This document shows, piece by piece, positions 27,431 to 37,794 of a stretch of DNA of 53,594 nt (the stretch's first letter is position 1; each line of letters begins with the position of its first letter). Where the stretch lies: the NCBI RefSeq assembly GCF_002265625.1, contig NZ_NOVE01000018.1, positions 1-53,594 on the forward strand, in the 5' to 3' direction. Both the position numbers and the translations under genes were made by a program. The notes beneath the pieces are model-generated. The model was given only the letters and a program-made list of their open reading frames with translations. It did not search any database and was not told where the DNA came from. This stretch comes from Prevotella sp. 885 (GTDB lineage: Bacteria; Bacteroidota; Bacteroidia; Bacteroidales; Bacteroidaceae).

Positions 27431-28201
27431 TTAGCGAATAATACCTCTCTTTGAATTCTCAACGAAATCAAGAATGTAGCTTATCTCCTTTGTCATTTGC
27501 AGGTTGTTCTTCACTTCCTGAATGCCTTCCGAGAGTATTCCCTTAGAATAAAGCAAGCGGTAGGCGTTGTGGATATGGTCAATCAGCTCGTTGGAGAATC
27601 CGCGACGTCTGAGACCTACAAGGTTAAGACCGCAATACTTGGTCGGTTCCTTGCCTGCAATGATGTACGGAGGAATGTCCTGACTGAAGCGTGAACCTCC
27701 CTGAATCATTACATAACCACCAATATGGCAGAACTGATGGCACAATACACTTGCCGAAACAATGGCATTGTCATCAACCACAACTTCACCTGCAAACTTT
27801 GTTGAGTTGCCGATAATAAGACCGTTTCCAAGAACGCAGTCATGACCGACGTGCATACTCTCCATAAGTAGATTGTTGCTGCCGATAACAGTCTTGCCCT
27901 TTGATGCAGTACCGCGCGAGAGTGTGACATTCTCACGGATGCTGTTGTTGTCGCCTACACAACAAAGTGTGTCTTCACCACGGAACTTAAGGTCCTGAGG
28001 CTTTGTGGAGATGCTTGCTCCAGGAAAGAACTCGTTGTTGTTTCCAATACGAGCACCATAATGGACAGTCACTCCGTTAAGAAATGTGTTATTGTCACCA
28101 ATCTCTACATTTTTGTCGATGTAGCAGAACGGTCCAATTTGGTTGTTGTCACCCAACTTTGCTTCAGGGTGAACAAATGCAAGGGGGCTTATATTATTCA
28201 T
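27431..28201 (-). CDS. lpxA: Acyl-ACP--UDP-N-acetylglucosamine O-acyltransferase
   Basis: First step of lipid A synthesis. The 256-residue protein is built from left-handed beta-helix hexapeptide repeats (about 10-185) followed by a helical C-terminal domain. The catalytic histidine region (MESMHVGHDCVLGN) and the LVGLRRRGF segment are visible. It is the last gene of lpxD-lpxC/fabZ-lpxA, 24 bases after the fusion gene, and is followed by a terminator. Confidence 0.95.
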   Translation of the reverse strand: MNNISPLAFVHPEAKLGDNNQIGPFCYIDKNVEIGDNNTFLNGVTVHYGARIGNNNEFFPGASISTKPQDLKFRGEDTLCCVGDNNSIRENVTLSRGTASKGKTVIGSNNLLMESMHVGHDCVLGNGLIIGNSTKFAGEVVVDDNAIVSASVLCHQFCHIGGYVMIQGGSRFSQDIPPYIIAGKEPTKYCGLNLVGLRRRGFSNELIDHIHNAYRLLYSKGILSEGIQEVKNNLQMTKEISYILDFVENSKRGIIR

Positions 28202-28225
28202 CTTTTCTTGACTTCTATATTCTTC

Positions 28226-29611
28226 TTACTTGTTTTTAACTATCTGAGCCGTAAACGTAGCCTCCGAAACCACATGGTCTCCGACAAAGACGTATCCCTT
28301 CATTGAGGATATTCCGTGACGTAGAGGAGCGAGCAGTTCCACCTTGAAGAGCAATGTGTCGCCAGGTACTACCTTCTTGCGGAATTTTACGTCGTCTATC
28401 TTCATAAAGTATGTAGACCAACGCTCTGGTTCTTCCAATGTATTAAGAACAAGAAGACCTCCACATTGTGCCATTGCCTCAATCTGAAGTACGCCAGGCA
28501 TTACAGGTTCCTGCGGAAAATGACCAGTGAAGAAAGGCTCGTTGGCTGTGATGTTCTTCACGCCGACGATGCTTGTAGCGCCAAGTGAGATAACCTTGTC
28601 GACAAGTTGCATCGGATAGCGGTGGGGGAGAAGTTCGCGAATCTTGATATTGTCAAATACTGGTTCCTCATTGGGATCGTATATTGGCGCCTGAATTTCG
28701 TGCTTGCGAATCTCGCGACGCATAAGTCTTGCGAACTTATTGTTGATGGTATGACCCGGTCTGGTGGCTATGATACGTCCCTTGATTGGTTTGCCGATGA
28801 GAGCCATATCACCAATAATATCAAGAAGTTTATGACGTGTACACTCGTTTTCCCAAACCAAAGGCTTGTGCTGTATATATCCGAGTTCTTCTGCATCGCG
28901 ACGCTCCACCTTAATCATGTCTGCCAAAGCGTCAAGGCGCTCCTGAGTGGTCTGCTGTTCGTAAATCACTATGGCATTGTCCAAGTCGCCACCCTTGATA
29001 AGGTTGGCCTTAAGCAAGGGTTCGATATCACGAACGAAAACGAAGGTACGTGCAGGAGCAATCTCTTTTGCAAAGTCGTCCGTCTTCTCCAAAGAGGCAA
29101 ACTGTGAGTTGATGAATTTGGAGTTGAATGAACACATCGCTGTCAGAGAGAAATCCTCATCAGGAAGAATGGTGATGCACGATCCTGTCTTCTCGTCCTT
29201 TACCTCTATTTTGTGGCGTATGATATACCAGTCCTTAGGTGCATTCTGTTCTTCAAAACCAACCTCATTGATCTTATCCACATACATGGCGGCACTTCCG
29301 TCAAGAATAGGGAATTCGGGGCCGTTTACCTGAATAAGACAGTTGTCGATGCCCATAGCGTAAAGGGCTGACATACCATGTTCTATGGTTGATACGCGGA
29401 TGTCACCCTTTCCAAGTACCGTTCCACGCTGTGTGTCTACAACATTCTCGGCAATAGCTTGAATGACGGGCATTCCTTCAAGGTCAATTCTTTGTATCTT
29501 ATATCCTGAGTTTTCGGGTGCGGGGTTGAAAGTAACCGTAAGGCTTAAACCTGTGTGAAGTCCTTTTCCGCAGAGCGAAAAACTGCCTTTCAGAGTCTTT
29601 TGTTTAGACAT
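28226..29611 (-). CDS. lpxC/fabZ: Fused LpxC deacetylase and FabZ/LpxC-type dehydratase
   Basis: One 461-residue protein joins two enzymes. Residues 1 to about 305 are UDP-3-O-acyl-GlcNAc deacetylase (LpxC), with the start GSFSLCGKGLHTGLSL, the zinc-ligand region HKLLDIIGDMAL and RPGHTINNKFARLM. Residues about 316-461 are a (3R)-hydroxyacyl-ACP dehydratase (FabZ) with LPHRYPMQLVDKV and the catalytic stretch PVMPGVLQIEAMAQ. The fusion is common in Bacteroidetes and couples lipid A to fatty acid supply. Confidence 0.96.
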   Translation of the reverse strand: MSKQKTLKGSFSLCGKGLHTGLSLTVTFNPAPENSGYKIQRIDLEGMPVIQAIAENVVDTQRGTVLGKGDIRVSTIEHGMSALYAMGIDNCLIQVNGPEFPILDGSAAMYVDKINEVGFEEQNAPKDWYIIRHKIEVKDEKTGSCITILPDEDFSLTAMCSFNSKFINSQFASLEKTDDFAKEIAPARTFVFVRDIEPLLKANLIKGGDLDNAIVIYEQQTTQERLDALADMIKVERRDAEELGYIQHKPLVWENECTRHKLLDIIGDMALIGKPIKGRIIATRPGHTINNKFARLMRREIRKHEIQAPIYDPNEEPVFDNIKIRELLPHRYPMQLVDKVISLGATSIVGVKNITANEPFFTGHFPQEPVMPGVLQIEAMAQCGGLLVLNTLEEPERWSTYFMKIDDVKFRKKVVPGDTLLFKVELLAPLRHGISSMKGYVFVGDHVVSEATFTAQIVKNK

Positions 29612-29655
29612 GGTCTTATTTTGTTAATTAGTTTATTGTTTTAAAGTCGAGATGC

Positions 29656-30690
29656 TTATTCCTGGGGCATTATCTTCTGCAGGTCTTTCTTGATATTCTG
29701 CAAATCCTTATACATTTCCGGTAAGCGACGGAAGATGGCTTGTGACTTGAAGTAGCTACGTGGAGACATTGGTGGTGTACCGATAAGCTCTTCGCCTCCC
29801 TTCAGACTGCCTGGTACGCCAGACTGTGCACCAAGGAATGTCTTGTCACCAATGGTAATGTGTCCTGCGAGGCCAACCTGACCACCGAACATACACCAAG
29901 AACCCACTTTTGTGCTGCCAGCAATACCCACCTGAGCGGACATGACTGTATTTTCGCCAATCTCCACGTTGTGAGCCACCTGCACCAAATTGTCGAGCTT
30001 AACGCCCTTCTTGATGAGAGTTGTGCCCATTGTTGAGCGGTCAACACAGGTGTTGGCTCCGATTTCCACATTGTCTTCTATTGTTACGATGCCAATTTGT
30101 GGAATCTTGTCGTATCCGTCTGCATTGGGAGCGAAACCGAAACCATCAGCGCCAATAACACTACCTGCATGAAGTGTGACATTATTGCCTATCTTGACAC
30201 CTTGATAGATGGTAGTATTAGGATAGATGATACAGTTGTTGCCGATATGTACGTTGTCGCCTATTACAGCATGCGGGTAAATTTGACAACCGTCACCGAT
30301 TACACTTCCCTCGCCAATGCAGGCGAATGGTCCGACATAACAGTCCTTACCAATCTTTGCTGTTTCTGCGATGTATGCCTGAGACGCTATACCTGTCTTC
30401 TTTGGTTTGCTGGCTTCATATATCTGAAGAAGCTGGGCAATACTCTCATACGCATTCTTTACACGTATGAGAGTGGCTTTGGCCGGCTTCTCCAGTTCCA
30501 CGTCTTCGTTTATTATAACAATAGACGATTCTGTGTCATATATATAGTGCGTATACTTTGGATTAGACAAGAATGATATTGCGCCTTTCTTTCCTTCTTC
30601 TATCTTTGCGAAAGTAAAGACGGAGGCATTGGCGTCGCCTTCAACCTTGCCGCCAATAACGCCAGCTATTTGTTCTGCTGTAAATTCCAT
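29656..30690 (-). CDS. lpxD: UDP-3-O-(3-hydroxyacyl)glucosamine N-acyltransferase
   Basis: Third step of lipid A synthesis. The 344-residue protein has an N-terminal uridine-binding domain (1-100), a beta helix of hexapeptide repeats (about 105-300) with the active-site stretch [14 protein letters not shown], and a C-terminal helix. First gene of the lpxD-lpxC/fabZ-lpxA operon, with a promoter near 30786. Confidence 0.95.
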   Translation of the reverse strand: MEFTAEQIAGVIGGKVEGDANASVFTFAKIEEGKKGAISFLSNPKYTHYIYDTESSIVIINEDVELEKPAKATLIRVKNAYESIAQLLQIYEASKPKKTGIASQAYIAETAKIGKDCYVGPFACIGEGSVIGDGCQIYPHAVIGDNVHIGNNCIIYPNTTIYQGVKIGNNVTLHAGSVIGADGFGFAPNADGYDKIPQIGIVTIEDNVEIGANTCVDRSTMGTTLIKKGVKLDNLVQVAHNVEIGENTVMSAQVGIAGSTKVGSWCMFGGQVGLAGHITIGDKTFLGAQSGVPGSLKGGEELIGTPPMSPRSYFKSQAIFRRLPEMYKDLQNIKKDLQKIMPQE

Positions 30691-30785
30691 TATTCTGAAT
30701 ATTATAATTACTTAATTCTGAAATGTAGATACGTCAGTTACGTCCGTTATTATTCATTTTAGAGCCGTTACCAATATCTAACTTG

Positions 30786-30793
30786 CAAAAATA
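30786..30793 (-). promoter_or_regulatory. lpx operon promoter (-7 box)
   Basis: TATTTTTG on minus (plus 30793-30786) fits TAnnTTTG. The leader to lpxD would be close to 95 bases and includes near-repeated TACGTC/TACGTCC words at about 30730-30745, whose meaning is unclear. Confidence 0.45.
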
Positions 30794-30878
30794 AGCAATT
30801 TTATCCATATAAAGAATTTTAACCAAACATATTTCGTCTTTTTGGTGAAATATGGTTGTAATACAACTGTCAAATGGT

Positions 30879-31706
30879 TTAAATACCGTATTTTTTAAGC
30901 TCGGCATCCATCTGCTCCATCAGTTCCTTTGCCTTTTCGGCTGCAGTCTGAGCGAAAGTCTCGTCATTTGCAGCATATATGATGCCGCGTGAACTGTTGA
31001 CCAGGAGTCCGCACTCCTTGTTCATACCGTACTTGCATACCTCTTCCAGGGAACCGCCCTGAGCGCCGACACCAGGAACGAGTAGGAAATGATCGGGCAC
31101 GATGCGACGGATATCCTCAAACATCTTACCTTGAGTGGCACCCACAACGTACATCATGTTGTCCTTGTTGCCCCAGTTGGCTGAGGTCTTGAGCACTTTC
31201 TCGAACAGGCGCTCGCCGTCCTTGTCTTCTGTGAGCTGGAAGTCATGGCTTCCCTTGTTGCTTGTAAGAGCCAGTACGATAACCCACTTTCCGTCGTAGC
31301 CGAGGAAAGGTGTAACGCTGTCCTCGCCCATATATGGAGCAACGGTCAATGAGTCAACGTCATACTCCTCAAAAAATGTACGAGCATACATAGCACTTGT
31401 GTTGCCGATGTCACCTCTCTTGGCATCTGCTACGATGAAGTGGTTGGGATAGTTTTCCTTGAGGTACTTTACAGTCTTTTCGAAAGCCATGAGTCCCTTT
31501 ACGCCGAATGCCTCGTAGAAAGCGAGGTTCGGCTTATATGCTACGCAATAGTCGGCTGTGGCGTCGATGATGGCCTTGTTGAAGCTGAAAATAGGATCTT
31601 CCTCTTTAAGGATGTGCTGCGGCACCTTCTTAAGGTCTGTGTCCAAACCCACGCAAAGGAATGTACGCTTAGTCTTTATCTGATTTACTAATTCTGATCT
31701 GTTCAT
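30879..31706 (-). CDS. pyrF: Orotidine 5'-phosphate decarboxylase (type 2)
   Basis: Last step of UMP synthesis. The 275-residue length and the motif [11 protein letters not shown], with the catalytic Asp/Lys set, place it in the longer PyrF subfamily. A phosphate-binding loop [11 protein letters not shown] and the C-terminal SSRGIIYA are present. It closes the probable operon phoH-purC-menG-aroE-purM-prfA-pyrF, 21 bases after prfA. Confidence 0.95.
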   Translation of the reverse strand: MNRSELVNQIKTKRTFLCVGLDTDLKKVPQHILKEEDPIFSFNKAIIDATADYCVAYKPNLAFYEAFGVKGLMAFEKTVKYLKENYPNHFIVADAKRGDIGNTSAMYARTFFEEYDVDSLTVAPYMGEDSVTPFLGYDGKWVIVLALTSNKGSHDFQLTEDKDGERLFEKVLKTSANWGNKDNMMYVVGATQGKMFEDIRRIVPDHFLLVPGVGAQGGSLEEVCKYGMNKECGLLVNSSRGIIYAANDETFAQTAAEKAKELMEQMDAELKKYGI

Positions 31707-31727
31707 AATGATTAGTATTTTATAAAA

Positions 31728-32840
31728 TTACAATTCGTTTTCTTTCATCTTTTCCGCATTCTCTGCTACAGTAAGTGCATCAATCATCTGCTGGATGTTG
31801 CCTCCCATGAAACCGGGCAGGTCATATACGGTCATGCCGATACGATGGTCGGTGACACGCCCCTGCGGGAAGTTGTATGTACGGATCTTTGCGGAGCGGT
31901 CGCCAGTTGAGACGAGTGTTTTGCGACGGTTTGCTATATCGTCAACATACTTCTGGTGCTCCTTATCATATATATATGTACGCAGGCGCGCAAGAGCTCT
32001 TTCCTTATTCTTTGGCTGGTCGCGGGTCTCGGTACATTCTATGAGGATTTCCTCCACCTCGCCTGTATTAGGATTCTTCCACATATAGCGGGCACGCACA
32101 CCTGACTCCACCTTGTTTACGTTCTGACCACCAGCACCTGAAGAGCGGAATGTATCCCACTTGATTTCGCCCTCATTGATGTTTACCTCGAACGGATCTG
32201 CCTCGGGAAGAACAGCTACGGTAGCAGCAGAAGTCTGCATACGACCATTTGATTCTGTTACAGGAACACGCTGTACGCGGTGAACACCAGACTCATACTT
32301 CAAAGTTCCGTATACGTTGTCGCCACTTACAGCAAAGCAGATTTCCTTGAAGCCGCCTACGGCACCTTCACTCTCGCTTGTGACAGATACGGTCCAACCC
32401 TTCGACTCGCAATACTTCTTATACATCATGAATATCTCGCCTGCAAAGAGACAAGCCTCGTCACCACCCGTACCGGCACGAATCTCCATCTGAACGTTCT
32501 TGGCGTCCTCTGGGTCTTTCGGCACAAGTGCAATCTTTATCTCTTCCTCGAGTTTGGGCTGAAGCTCTTCGTTTATAGCAAGTTCTTCACGTGCCATCTC
32601 TTTCATATCCGCATCCTGTTCGTTCATGATGATATCCTTTGCCTCTGAGATACCGTTAAGACAATTGATATACTTCTGACGAAGTTTCATGATGTCCTCA
32701 AGATCCTTATATTCCTTTGTCAGTTTCACGTAACGCTGCTGGTCGGCAATTACAGAAGGGTCGGTTATGAGGGTCGATACTTCCTCATAACGTGCCTCCA
32801 GTCCGTCAAGTTTCTCTAATATATTATTGTTTTCTGCCAT
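31728..32840 (-). CDS. prfA: Peptide chain release factor 1
   Basis: Releases the finished peptide at UAA and UAG. The 370 residues have the usual domain order. The tripeptide that reads the stop codon is PVT (193-195), and the catalytic GGQ is at 237-239 within SSGAGGQNVNKVESGVR. It lies between purM and pyrF on the same strand, an arrangement suggesting one transcript. There is no frameshift site; that belongs to release factor 2. Confidence 0.96.
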   Translation of the reverse strand: MAENNNILEKLDGLEARYEEVSTLITDPSVIADQQRYVKLTKEYKDLEDIMKLRQKYINCLNGISEAKDIIMNEQDADMKEMAREELAINEELQPKLEEEIKIALVPKDPEDAKNVQMEIRAGTGGDEACLFAGEIFMMYKKYCESKGWTVSVTSESEGAVGGFKEICFAVSGDNVYGTLKYESGVHRVQRVPVTESNGRMQTSAATVAVLPEADPFEVNINEGEIKWDTFRSSGAGGQNVNKVESGVRARYMWKNPNTGEVEEILIECTETRDQPKNKERALARLRTYIYDKEHQKYVDDIANRRKTLVSTGDRSAKIRTYNFPQGRVTDHRIGMTVYDLPGFMGGNIQQMIDALTVAENAEKMKENEL

Positions 32841-32893
32841 TTGTCAAATTAATGTTGATATTTTGCAGGGGTGATATATGTAGAAGTGTTTTA

Positions 32894-34066
32894 TTAATAT
32901 TCAAATTCTCCGTACTCGGACTTGATGAGCAACGAGCGCTTGCCTTCTTCTATATGGCCGACAATCTGAGCGTCTATATTGAAGCTCTTACTGAGGGCGA
33001 TAACCTTCTCTGCCACTTCCGGACGTACGTAGATTTCCATGCGATGACCCATGTTGAACACCTTGTACATCTCCTTCCAGTCTGTGCCACTCTGCTCCTG
33101 AATGGTCTTGAAGAGTGGGGGAACGGGGAACATGTTGTCCTTGATAACGCGGCAGTTATCGCCTACGAAATGGAGCACCTTTGTCTGAGCACCACCCGTG
33201 CAATGAACCATACCGTGAATATCCTCGCGCATTTCATCCAAAAGCTTCTTGATAACAGGAGCGTAAGTACGGGTGGGGGAGAGCACCAGCTGGCCTGCGT
33301 TGATGGGCGAGCCTTCCACCTTGTCGTCCAAACGGAGCTTTCCGCTGTAAACCAATTCTTCGGGTACAGCATGATCGTAGCTCTCGGGATATTTCTCAGC
33401 GAGGTACTTTGAGAATACATCGTGGCGTGCACTTGTCAGACCGTTCGATCCCATACCGCCGTTATACTGCTTCTCGTATGTAGCCTGGCCGAAGGAAGCG
33501 AGTCCTACGATTACGTCACCAGGACGGATATTGGCGTTGTTGATAACGTCCTTACGCTTCATGCGGCAGGTAACTGTAGAGTCAACGATGATGGTACGTA
33601 CAAGGTCGCCGACATCAGCTGTCTCACCACCGGTGGCATACACACCTACGCCCATCTTGCGGAGGTCTTCCAAAAGTTCGTCTGTACCGTTTATGATGGC
33701 AGAGATAACCTCTCCAGGGACGAGCATCTTGTTTCTGCCGATGGTGCTTGATACGAGAATGTTGTCAACAGCTCCTACGCAGAGCAGGTCGTCGGTATTC
33801 ATCACGATGGCGTCCTGTGCTACACCTTTCCATACGCTCAAATCGCCAGTCTCTTTCCAGTACATATATGCAAGTGACGATTTTGTTCCAGCACCGTCAG
33901 CGTGCATGATGTTGCAGTATTCTGGGTCACCGCCGAGAATGTCGGGGATTATTTTGCAGAAGGCTTGTGGGTACAGACCCTTGTCAATGTTCTTAATGGC
34001 ATTGTGCACATCTTCTTTTGCCGCGCTTACGCCGCGCATCATGTATCTGTTCGAATTGTCCATCAT
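32894..34066 (-). CDS. purM: Phosphoribosylformylglycinamidine cyclo-ligase (AIR synthetase), long form
   Basis: ATP-dependent ring closure forming aminoimidazole ribotide in purine synthesis. The 390 residues exceed the 345 of E. coli PurM. Recognisable are HADGAGTKSSLAYMYW and the nucleotide-site segment DAIVMNTDDLLCVGA, a GGETADVGDLV loop and the C-terminal FNMGHRMEIYV. The sequence is divergent from proteobacterial PurM, so annotation rests on these blocks. purC lies in the same run, supporting a purine role. Confidence 0.85.
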   Translation of the reverse strand: MMDNSNRYMMRGVSAAKEDVHNAIKNIDKGLYPQAFCKIIPDILGGDPEYCNIMHADGAGTKSSLAYMYWKETGDLSVWKGVAQDAIVMNTDDLLCVGAVDNILVSSTIGRNKMLVPGEVISAIINGTDELLEDLRKMGVGVYATGGETADVGDLVRTIIVDSTVTCRMKRKDVINNANIRPGDVIVGLASFGQATYEKQYNGGMGSNGLTSARHDVFSKYLAEKYPESYDHAVPEELVYSGKLRLDDKVEGSPINAGQLVLSPTRTYAPVIKKLLDEMREDIHGMVHCTGGAQTKVLHFVGDNCRVIKDNMFPVPPLFKTIQEQSGTDWKEMYKVFNMGHRMEIYVRPEVAEKVIALSKSFNIDAQIVGHIEEGKRSLLIKSEYGEFEY

Positions 34067-34113
34067 GTTGTTATGTTTGTTTATATAAACTTTTCTGTTA
34101 TCAATTATTGTAT

Positions 34114-34866
34114 TTACATATTGTCTGTATCGTTCCAGAATTCCCAGCTTGCGAATGCTTGAAGGAGCAACATCTCCAATCCGTTCTTCGTTGTGGCGCC
34201 GTACTTGGCTCCCTTTGTCAGGAATAATGTTTCGTCGGGGTTGTATATAAGGTCGTACAGAATGGTGTGTCCGTCCATCGCCTCGTATGGTATGTCTGGG
34301 CAGGTGTCTGCTTTAGGGTACATTCCGAGCGGGGTGCAATTGACAATGACGTTATATTCCTTTATAATTTCAGGTGTAACCTCTTCGTACGTTATCGTGT
34401 TCTCTTTTTTTGTGCGGCTTACGAACAGCGTTTCAAGGCCGAGTGTCTTCAGACCGTACTCTATGGCTTTTGACGCGCCGCCGGTGCCTAATATCAGGGC
34501 TTTCTTGTGTGCAGGTTCAAGCATCGGTTCAATACTTCTTGTGAAGCCAATCACGTCGCTGTTAAATCCTTTCAGCACCACATCCTTACCCTTGTGGCTC
34601 ACTCTTATGACATTCACGGCACCAATGGCTTTTGCCTCCGGACTCAGTTCGTCAAGGTATGCCATAACCTTCTGCTTGTAAGGTATGGTCACGTTCAGTC
34701 CTTTCAACTCTGGATTTGAGGCGAGAATCTCAGGAAGATCCTCTATCTGCGGAATCTCAAAGTTGATGTATTTGGCTTTAATGCCTTCATTCTCAAACTT
34801 CTCGTTAAAGAAATTTCTGGAGAACGAGTGTCCCAAAGGAAATCCGATAAGTCCGTATTTGTCCAT
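34114..34866 (-). CDS. aroE: Shikimate dehydrogenase
   Basis: Reduces 3-dehydroshikimate to shikimate with NADPH. The 250-residue enzyme has the substrate-binding GHSFSRNFFN and NVTIPYKQKV (catalytic Lys), and the cofactor loop ILGTGGASKAIEYGL. It is slightly short at the C terminus relative to E. coli AroE. It lies 27 bases after menG in the same direction. Confidence 0.93.
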   Translation of the reverse strand: MDKYGLIGFPLGHSFSRNFFNEKFENEGIKAKYINFEIPQIEDLPEILASNPELKGLNVTIPYKQKVMAYLDELSPEAKAIGAVNVIRVSHKGKDVVLKGFNSDVIGFTRSIEPMLEPAHKKALILGTGGASKAIEYGLKTLGLETLFVSRTKKENTITYEEVTPEIIKEYNVIVNCTPLGMYPKADTCPDIPYEAMDGHTILYDLIYNPDETLFLTKGAKYGATTKNGLEMLLLQAFASWEFWNDTDNM

Positions 34867-34893
34867 AATGAGCCTTGTTAAAATGTTATAATG

Positions 34894-35631
34894 TTATTTC
34901 TCCGCTATGTACATCGTACATATTCCGAATGTCATCCTGCGGAAGGTCGCTTTAGAATAGCCAATCTTCTTCAGGATTTTAACCATTGTTTCTCCCTGCG
35001 GAAAGGCTTCTATAGTAGCTGTTAGATAGTTGTATGCTGTCTTGTCTTTTGATATCAGTCTGCCATATATTGGCAGAACTGTATGTGAGTAAATCTTAAA
35101 CAACTGTCGCATTGGGAATCTTACGGGAGTGGTCAGTTCCACAATACACAGATGTCCACCGGTCTTGAGCACTCTCAGCATTTCTGCCAGACCCTTCTCC
35201 AGGTCGCCGAAGTTTCTGATGCCAAAGGCTGCTGTCACAGCGTCAAAACTCTCGTCCTCGAACGAAAGATTCATACAGTCGTCTCTCTTGAACGACACCA
35301 CACCATCCATTCCCAGTTGGGCAATCTTCTTTCTTCCCACCTCCATCATGCCTTCGCTTATGTCCACGCCGACAAGTTCCTTGGGATTCAGCGTCTTGGT
35401 TGCCTGAATGGCGAAGTCGCCTGTTCCCGTTGCGATGTCGAGCATTCTTTGCGGACTGTATGGCTTCAGTCTTTTAAGGGCTTTGTTTCTCCAAAGCTTG
35501 TCGATGTTCCATGACAGTCTGTGGTTCAGTTTGTCGTATGAGTGGGCGATATTGTCAAACATTTGCTCCACCTGGACGCCCTTTTCCTCTTCATTGTTAT
35601 AGGGCTTTATCTCTTCTTGTTTGTATGGCAT
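34894..35631 (-). CDS. menG: Demethylmenaquinone methyltransferase
   Basis: SAM-dependent C-methylation in the last step of menaquinone synthesis (UbiE/MenG family). From 35631 it has 245 residues, beginning [21 protein letters not shown]-binding motifs [12 protein letters not shown] and GVDISEGMM and the family signature [14 protein letters not shown] are clear. The frame is open to 35673, but that extension ([14 protein letters not shown]) lies over an imperfect hairpin and is not family-like. Bacteroidetes use menaquinone, so menG is preferred over ubiE. Confidence 0.92.
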   Translation of the reverse strand: MPYKQEEIKPYNNEEEKGVQVEQMFDNIAHSYDKLNHRLSWNIDKLWRNKALKRLKPYSPQRMLDIATGTGDFAIQATKTLNPKELVGVDISEGMMEVGRKKIAQLGMDGVVSFKRDDCMNLSFEDESFDAVTAAFGIRNFGDLEKGLAEMLRVLKTGGHLCIVELTTPVRFPMRQLFKIYSHTVLPIYGRLISKDKTAYNYLTATIEAFPQGETMVKILKKIGYSKATFRRMTFGICTMYIAEK

Positions 35632-35710
35632 TTCCGGTGCTATATATACAACATACGGGATATGCCGGATCAACAGTAGTTATTCGGCATACCCCTTGTG
35701 TTTTATTGTT

Positions 35711-36661
35711 TTATTTTCTTGTAGCCAGATATTCTGACACGTTCTTCTCTATGCGCTTGGCGATGTCACCTTCCTCAGCAGTCTTGTCAAACTTCTCGCC
35801 TGTGATGTGTTCATACAGCTCTATGTATCTTTCGCTTACGCTTTCTGCGTACTCGTCTGTAATCTCCGGCATAGTCTGTCCAGGCTCGTTCATAAAGTCA
35901 TGCTCGATAAGCCACTGGCGGACAAACTCCTTTGAGAGCTGCTTCTGCGGCAGACCCTTCTCAAACTTCTCTTCATAGCCGTCAGCATAGAAGTAGCGTG
36001 ATGAGTCGGGAGTATGAATCTCATCGATGAGGTATACCTTGCCGTCACGCTTGCCGAACTCGTACTTGGTGTCTACGAGAATCAGACCGCGCTTTGCTGC
36101 CATCTCCTGACCACGTGCAAAGATCTTGCGTGTATAGTCTTCCATAACAGCATAGTCCTCAGCGCTTACAATGCCCTGTGCGATGATTTCTTCCTTTGAG
36201 ATGTTCATGTCATGGCCTTCGTCAGCCTTTGTTGTCGGAGTGATGATGGGTTCGGGGAAGCGCTGGTTCTCCTTCATGCCTTCAGGAAGCTTCACGCCGC
36301 AGAGTTCGCGGCATCCTTCCTTGTAAGCACGCCATGCTGATCCTGTAAGTATGGAGCGAATGATCATCTCCACACGGAATCCTTCACATTTTAAGCCTAC
36401 CGTAACCATAGGGTCTGGAGTGGCAAGTTTCCAGTTGGGGCATATGTCCGTAGTTGCATCCAGGAACTTGGCTGCAATCTGGTTCAACACTTGTCCCTTG
36501 AATGGGATGCCCTTTGGCAGAATAACGTCGAATGCTGATATTCTGTCTGTTGCCACCATGACGATTACGTCGTCGTTGATGTCATACACGTCGCGTACCT
36601 TGCCATGGTATACGCTTTTCTGCCCTTCAAAATGAAAATCGGTCTTTGTAAGTGCTTTCAT
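35711..36661 (-). CDS. purC: Phosphoribosylaminoimidazolesuccinocarboxamide synthase (SAICAR synthetase)
   Basis: Joins aspartate to CAIR in purine synthesis. The 316-residue enzyme is of the longer, yeast-like type. Visible blocks: [41 protein letters not shown] and [12 protein letters not shown]. It follows phoH by 33 bases. Confidence 0.95.
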   Translation of the reverse strand: MKALTKTDFHFEGQKSVYHGKVRDVYDINDDVIVMVATDRISAFDVILPKGIPFKGQVLNQIAAKFLDATTDICPNWKLATPDPMVTVGLKCEGFRVEMIIRSILTGSAWRAYKEGCRELCGVKLPEGMKENQRFPEPIITPTTKADEGHDMNISKEEIIAQGIVSAEDYAVMEDYTRKIFARGQEMAAKRGLILVDTKYEFGKRDGKVYLIDEIHTPDSSRYFYADGYEEKFEKGLPQKQLSKEFVRQWLIEHDFMNEPGQTMPEITDEYAESVSERYIELYEHITGEKFDKTAEEGDIAKRIEKNVSEYLATRK

Positions 36662-36694
36662 ATTAATAATATGTTATTTTTGTTTGTGAATCCG

Positions 36695-37657
36695 TCAATC
36701 TTTCTCCTTGTTTTCTTTCTCTTTGTCGTCGTGTGACTCGTAGGCGTTTACGATACGTGTAACGAGTTTGTGTCGTACTATGTCCTTTTTGTTAAGTTCC
36801 ACGAAACCTATGCCTTCCACGTCTTTCAGTATTTGCAGCGCCTCTGACAGTCCGCTTCGTTGTCCTCTTGGAAGGTCAATCTGGGTCATGTCTCCGGTAA
36901 TGATCATCTTCGTGTCCCATCCCATTCTTGTAAGGAACATGCGCAGCTGTGCTGGTGTTGTGTTTTGGGCCTCGTCCAGAATCACCACAGCATCGCTCAG
37001 CGTACGTCCTCGCATAAATGCCAATGGTGCAATTTGTATGATGTTCTTCTCCATCATGTCTTGCAGCTTTACGGCAGGGAGCATATCGCCGAGAGCATCA
37101 TACAAAGGTTGCAGATACGGATCAATCTTTTCCTTCATGTCTCCTGGGAGAAATCCCAGTTTCTCTCCGGCTTCTACGGCAGGTCTTGACAGAATTATCT
37201 TTCTCGCTGTCTTCTCTTTGAGCGCTCTTACAGCCAGAGCTATGCTGAGGTATGTTTTTCCCGTTCCAGCAGGTCCTGTGGCAAACACCATGTCGTTTTT
37301 CTCGTACGCGTCCACCAGTTGCTGCTGGTTTTCGCTCTTGCATTTTATGGGCTTGCCTGATATGTTATACACGATTACGCCTTTCACGGCGTCGCGTTTT
37401 GTCTGTCGACTTTTTACTATGTCCAGGATATCCTCTTCGCCGATATTATTGTACTTCAGCACATGTAGGCGCATCTTCTCTATCTTTTCTTCGAATGATG
37501 CCATTTCTTCCTCGTCGCCCAGCACCCTTATCACGTTGTTACGTGCTACGATGCGAAGTTTCGGGAAAAGAGACCTTATCATCTGCAGATGTGAGTTGTT
37601 CACACCATAGAATACCATCGGGTCAATATCCTCTAATATAATATGCTTCTCAATCAA
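36695..37657 (-). CDS. PhoH family protein (PhoL-like ATPase)
   Basis: Cytosolic P-loop ATPase of the PhoH family, thought to act on RNA, often near ybeY. The 320-residue protein has a small N-terminal domain and the ATPase core with Walker A GPAGTGKT at 128-135 and Walker B VVILDEAQN. The C-terminal tail is a run of Lys, Glu and Asp. First gene of the seven-gene minus-strand set. Confidence 0.92.
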   Translation of the reverse strand: MIEKHIILEDIDPMVFYGVNNSHLQMIRSLFPKLRIVARNNVIRVLGDEEEMASFEEKIEKMRLHVLKYNNIGEEDILDIVKSRQTKRDAVKGVIVYNISGKPIKCKSENQQQLVDAYEKNDMVFATGPAGTGKTYLSIALAVRALKEKTARKIILSRPAVEAGEKLGFLPGDMKEKIDPYLQPLYDALGDMLPAVKLQDMMEKNIIQIAPLAFMRGRTLSDAVVILDEAQNTTPAQLRMFLTRMGWDTKMIITGDMTQIDLPRGQRSGLSEALQILKDVEGIGFVELNKKDIVRHKLVTRIVNAYESHDDKEKENKEKD

Positions 37658-37683
37658 AATTCCTATAAGCTATGTTTTGGCTG

Positions 37684-37691
37684 CAAAGTTA
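37684..37691 (-). promoter_or_regulatory. phoH operon promoter (-7 box)
   Basis: TAACTTTG on minus (plus 37691-37684) fits TAnnTTTG, 26 bases before the phoH start. It probably drives the long phoH-to-pyrF run. Confidence 0.55.
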
Positions 37692-37778
37692 GTGAAAATC
37701 GTGGACAACACAAACATTTCTTAACGCGAAAACAAAGAAAAGTGGCTTTATCTCCGTGTTTTTTCGAGATACTTTCTG

Positions 37779-37786
37779 TAACTTTG
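37779..37786 (+). promoter_or_regulatory. Promoter -7 box of the DUF5715 gene
   Basis: TAACTTTG at 37779-37786, with a T-rich -33 region (TTTTTTC near 37759). The ATG at 37795 lies eight bases after the box, so the leader would be only a few bases. Confidence 0.6.
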
Positions 37787-37794
37787 CACTCATT

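Noticed and set aside
35632..35708. Imperfect hairpin (ATGCCGG/TCGGCAT region) between purC and menG as terminator
   Set aside because: The arms have mismatches and no T tract follows on minus; more likely read-through within the operon.
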